Of a stretch of 58,825 nt of DNA, positions 57,224-58,825 are shown piece by piece. The position numbers and the translations under genes are program-made. Below the pieces are notes generated by a model, which saw only the letters and a program-made list of their open reading frames with translations, was not told the origin of the DNA and made no database searches. Source of the DNA: Mogibacterium sp. (GTDB taxonomy: Bacteria > Bacillota > Clostridia > Peptostreptococcales > Anaerovoracaceae); NCBI GenBank assembly GCA_017512365.1, contig JAFWGQ010000057.1, positions 1 to 58,825 of the forward strand. The letters are read 5' to 3'. Numbering within the stretch: the stretch's first letter is position 1; each line of letters starts with the position of its first letter.

Positions 57224-58468
57224 ATGAAAGCCACCGGAAAGCTGCTGGGAGCTATACTCGATCTGGGACGGGAGATGATGGTCACCGGTGCCGAGGTATG
57301 GCGTGTAAAGGGACTTCTTGTCCAGATGTTCGATGCATACTGCTTCAAGGAATGGGAAGTATGGATCGTAGCGAGCTTCATGGCGTCCAGCGTACATACC
57401 TGGGATGACCGGGAATACACGGAAATAAGGACCATCGAAGACCGCAGCTATGATCTTGACAAGCTGGAGCGTCTCTACAGCCTGGCCGAGGAAATGATCC
57501 GGTCTCCGGTCAGCGTCAATACTATGAGGATGAAGGTCGATGAGATAATTGAAAGACCCGGACAGCCTGAGATCCAGAAGTATATAGCTGCGATCATGGC
57601 GGGCGTAGGTTTTGCGGTCTTTTACAGCGGCGGTCTTCCGGAGGCCCTTGTTGTGGCGGTCATGTCCGTCGTCTTCATGCTTTACAGCCGGCGCATGGGC
57701 AGTGTGATCGATACACGTCTGGCGTTCAATGCCGCAGGAGCCTTTGTCATGGAGACGATAGCTCTTACAGCCGCAGCATGCGGCATAGGAAGCGATATCG
57801 CTGCTGTCACAACAGCGGCGATACTCCTCCTTGCGAGCGGCATCGGCTTTGCGAGAGGTATCGGGGACTTTATTCACGGTGACACTCTTGCCGGAGTAGG
57901 AGAAACATCGAATGCCCTTCTCGGAGCAGCAGGGATCGCCATCGGCATCTATATTTCGATGCTGTTCTTCACCAGCTTCCTTAGGCAGGATATCTTCGTG
58001 GAGAACACCGTGAACCGCATTGCCGACCCGGCGATACAGCTGATCTCGTGCACGATCGGATGCGCCGGATTCGCTCTGATGTTCGGCGCCAGAAGGCGGG
58101 CGCTGCCTTTTTCGGTTATAGGATCATTCCTCACCTGGACAGTATTTCTTGTTGCCGTGAACCGTTTTTCCTGCACGTCCTTTACTGCGACGCTGCTGAG
58201 CTCATGCTTTGTAGCGCTGTATGCAGGCGCGGTAAACGCGGTCACGAAGATACCGTCGGCCATATTCCTCACCTCGTGCGTGTTCCCGCTGCTGCCGGGA
58301 TCCAGTCTTTACTATGCTGTCTACGGACTCGTATGTGAAAACATGGATATGTTCCGATCCCATGGAAGGGCGATGCTGCTTACATCGATCGGCATAGCGC
58401 TTGGGTTCATAATCGTGAATAATCTGATCCATATCATCAGAAGGGTGTTTTTCAGCGAAGCGTCGTGA
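57224..58468 (+). CDS. Threonine/serine exporter family protein (ThrE type)
   Basis: The 414-residue protein joins the two halves found separately in some bacteria: an N-terminal domain starting with a soluble part of about 110 residues ('GREMMVTGAEVWRVKGLL') and about ten membrane helices. The start has GGACTCTTGAG at a suitable distance and lies 14 bases after the CARF-like gene. It probably exports threonine, serine or related compounds. Confidence 0.85.
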   Translation: MKATGKLLGAILDLGREMMVTGAEVWRVKGLLVQMFDAYCFKEWEVWIVASFMASSVHTWDDREYTEIRTIEDRSYDLDKLERLYSLAEEMIRSPVSVNTMRMKVDEIIERPGQPEIQKYIAAIMAGVGFAVFYSGGLPEALVVAVMSVVFMLYSRRMGSVIDTRLAFNAAGAFVMETIALTAAACGIGSDIAAVTTAAILLLASGIGFARGIGDFIHGDTLAGVGETSNALLGAAGIAIGIYISMLFFTSFLRQDIFVENTVNRIADPAIQLISCTIGCAGFALMFGARRRALPFSVIGSFLTWTVFLVAVNRFSCTSFTATLLSSCFVALYAGAVNAVTKIPSAIFLTSCVFPLLPGSSLYYAVYGLVCENMDMFRSHGRAMLLTSIGIALGFIIVNNLIHIIRRVFFSEAS

Positions 58469-58554
58469 TCAGCGCATGCGCGGCAGGACCCGGAAAAATG
58501 AGTCAAATAAAGAGCAGTCCGCGGGACAATGTCATTAAGTTAAGCGACTAAGAG

Positions 58555-58592
58555 ATACTCTCTTATCAGAAATGGTGAGAGGGTATTTTTTT
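58555..58592 (+). terminator. Intrinsic terminator after the ThrE-like gene
   Basis: A 13-bp stem with G-T pairs (ATACTCTCTTATC / GGTGAGAGGGTAT), a six-base loop and seven T. Confidence 0.85.
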
Positions 58593-58603
58593 CTTCTCAA
58601 TGC

Positions 58604-58655
58604 TCGCGCGCCTTTAAGCCCTCCCCCTTGGAACCCGCCCTCTCCAGGCGCGCGA
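58604..58655. repeat. GC-rich inverted repeat
   Basis: TCGCGCGCCT (58604-58613) and AGGCGCGCGA (58646-58655) are perfect 10-base arms around a 32-base pyrimidine-rich loop. This is a stable stem-loop between the terminator and the next promoter region. Its function is unknown. Confidence 0.8.
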
Positions 58656-58671
58656 ATTATCTGAAAAACAC

Positions 58672-58718
58672 TTGACACTACGGCCGTTTTGTGCGGCCGC
58701 TTTTATTGGCCATATATT
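58672..58718 (+). promoter_or_regulatory. Promoter candidates upstream of the last gene
   Basis: TTGACA (58672-58677) has no -10 at the right distance. A TATATT (58713-58718) lies in the loop of the palindrome, with TTGTGC (58689-58694) 18 bases upstream. A promoter whose -10 sits in the palindrome spacer would be blocked by a protein bound to the arms. Confidence 0.45.
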
Positions 58719-58737
58719 AAAGCCAATAAAAGCGGCC
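58695..58737. promoter_or_regulatory. Large perfect palindrome (probable operator)
   Basis: Arms GGCCGCTTTTATTGGC (58695-58710) and its exact complement (58722-58737) are separated by 11 AT-rich bases. Its 16-base arms are longer than needed for a terminator, there is no T run, and it lies 48 bases before a start codon. An operator for a dimeric regulator, or a mobile-element end, are the two main explanations. Confidence 0.6.
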
Positions 58738-58785
58738 AATTTAGCAGAGGTAAGACACACGCTCAATGCGAAAGGAGGTATTAAG

Positions 58786-58825
58786 ATGAATGCGGCATGT
58801 GTAAAGCAATCTCTGCTTGATCAAA
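58786..58825 (+). CDS. Start of an unidentified gene (truncated by window end)
   Basis: An ATG follows AAAGGAGG by seven bases and opens a frame reading MNAACVKQSLLDQ to the end of the window. Thirteen residues are too few to identify it. It lies behind the large palindrome and may encode the regulator of that site. Confidence 0.6.
   Translation, partial: MNAACVKQSLLDQ

Overview
The window comes from an anaerobic Gram-positive bacterium, most likely a non-sporulating member of Clostridia (Bacillota). The evidence is a CIRCE-controlled hrcA-grpE-dnaK-dnaJ operon, strong AGGAGG ribosome binding sites, promoters with extended -10 elements, and many iron-sulfur, flavin and tungsten-pterin enzymes. 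Every annotation is based on reading translated motifs and local sequence; no database search was possible.

Layout. (1) 1-5.7 kb: the end of an MMPL/RND exporter, an aminopeptidase P, an ATP-grasp ligase with an esterase, and a coiled-coil protein. (2) 5.7-16.9 kb: housekeeping and stress genes. These are the heat-shock operon, lon, a 29-codon small ORF, a D-cysteine desulfhydrase-family enzyme, a membrane-anchored GH25 lysozyme, exonuclease III and rpsT. (3) 17.0-27.5 kb: a tightly packed nine-gene plus-strand operon. It encodes an ene-reductase/SDR fusion, a tocopherol-cyclase-like protein, an AOR-family tungsten enzyme, a ferredoxin, two 2-hydroxyacyl-CoA-dehydratase/benzoyl-CoA-reductase-like subunits, a MoaD-like protein, an unrecognised 75-residue protein ending in GG, and a CooC-like ATPase. 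(4) 27.5-33.3 kb, minus strand: polyferredoxin, a second AOR, MoaD, and a NuoE/NuoF/NuoG-N-like NADH module. This matches the plan of an electron-bifurcating aldehyde oxidoreductase and is divergent from a LysR regulator. (5) 34.2-45.3 kb: a ThiF/MoeB-like E1, two FAD oxidoreductases, then the tungsten-pterin supply genes moaC, moaA, MOSC-MogA, tupABC, moeA and moeA-PBP. (6) 45.4-53.6 kb: lepA, hemW, glpK and a giant secreted subtilase. (7) 53.7-58.8 kb: tRNA-Glu(CTC), a MATE exporter, a probable orphan CARF-HEPN protein, a ThrE-like exporter, and a palindrome-rich intergenic region before a gene cut off by the window end.

How it fits together. Regions 3-5 read as one metabolic island: tungstate import (Tup), pterin synthesis and metal insertion (Moa/Mog/Moe), and two different AOR enzymes that would use the cofactor. 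One AOR is coupled to NAD(H) and ferredoxin. The other sits with a dehydratase-like iron-sulfur pair and an ene-reductase fusion. In many Clostridia rpsT, lepA, hemW and hrcA-dnaJ lie together. Here they are in the same orientation but split, with the tungsten island between rpsT and lepA, which suggests insertion or rearrangement.

The best candidates for something undescribed are the 17-27.5 kb operon, where a CooC-type ATPase occupies the place expected for the ASKHA activator, and the apparent CARF-HEPN protein with no CRISPR locus in view.
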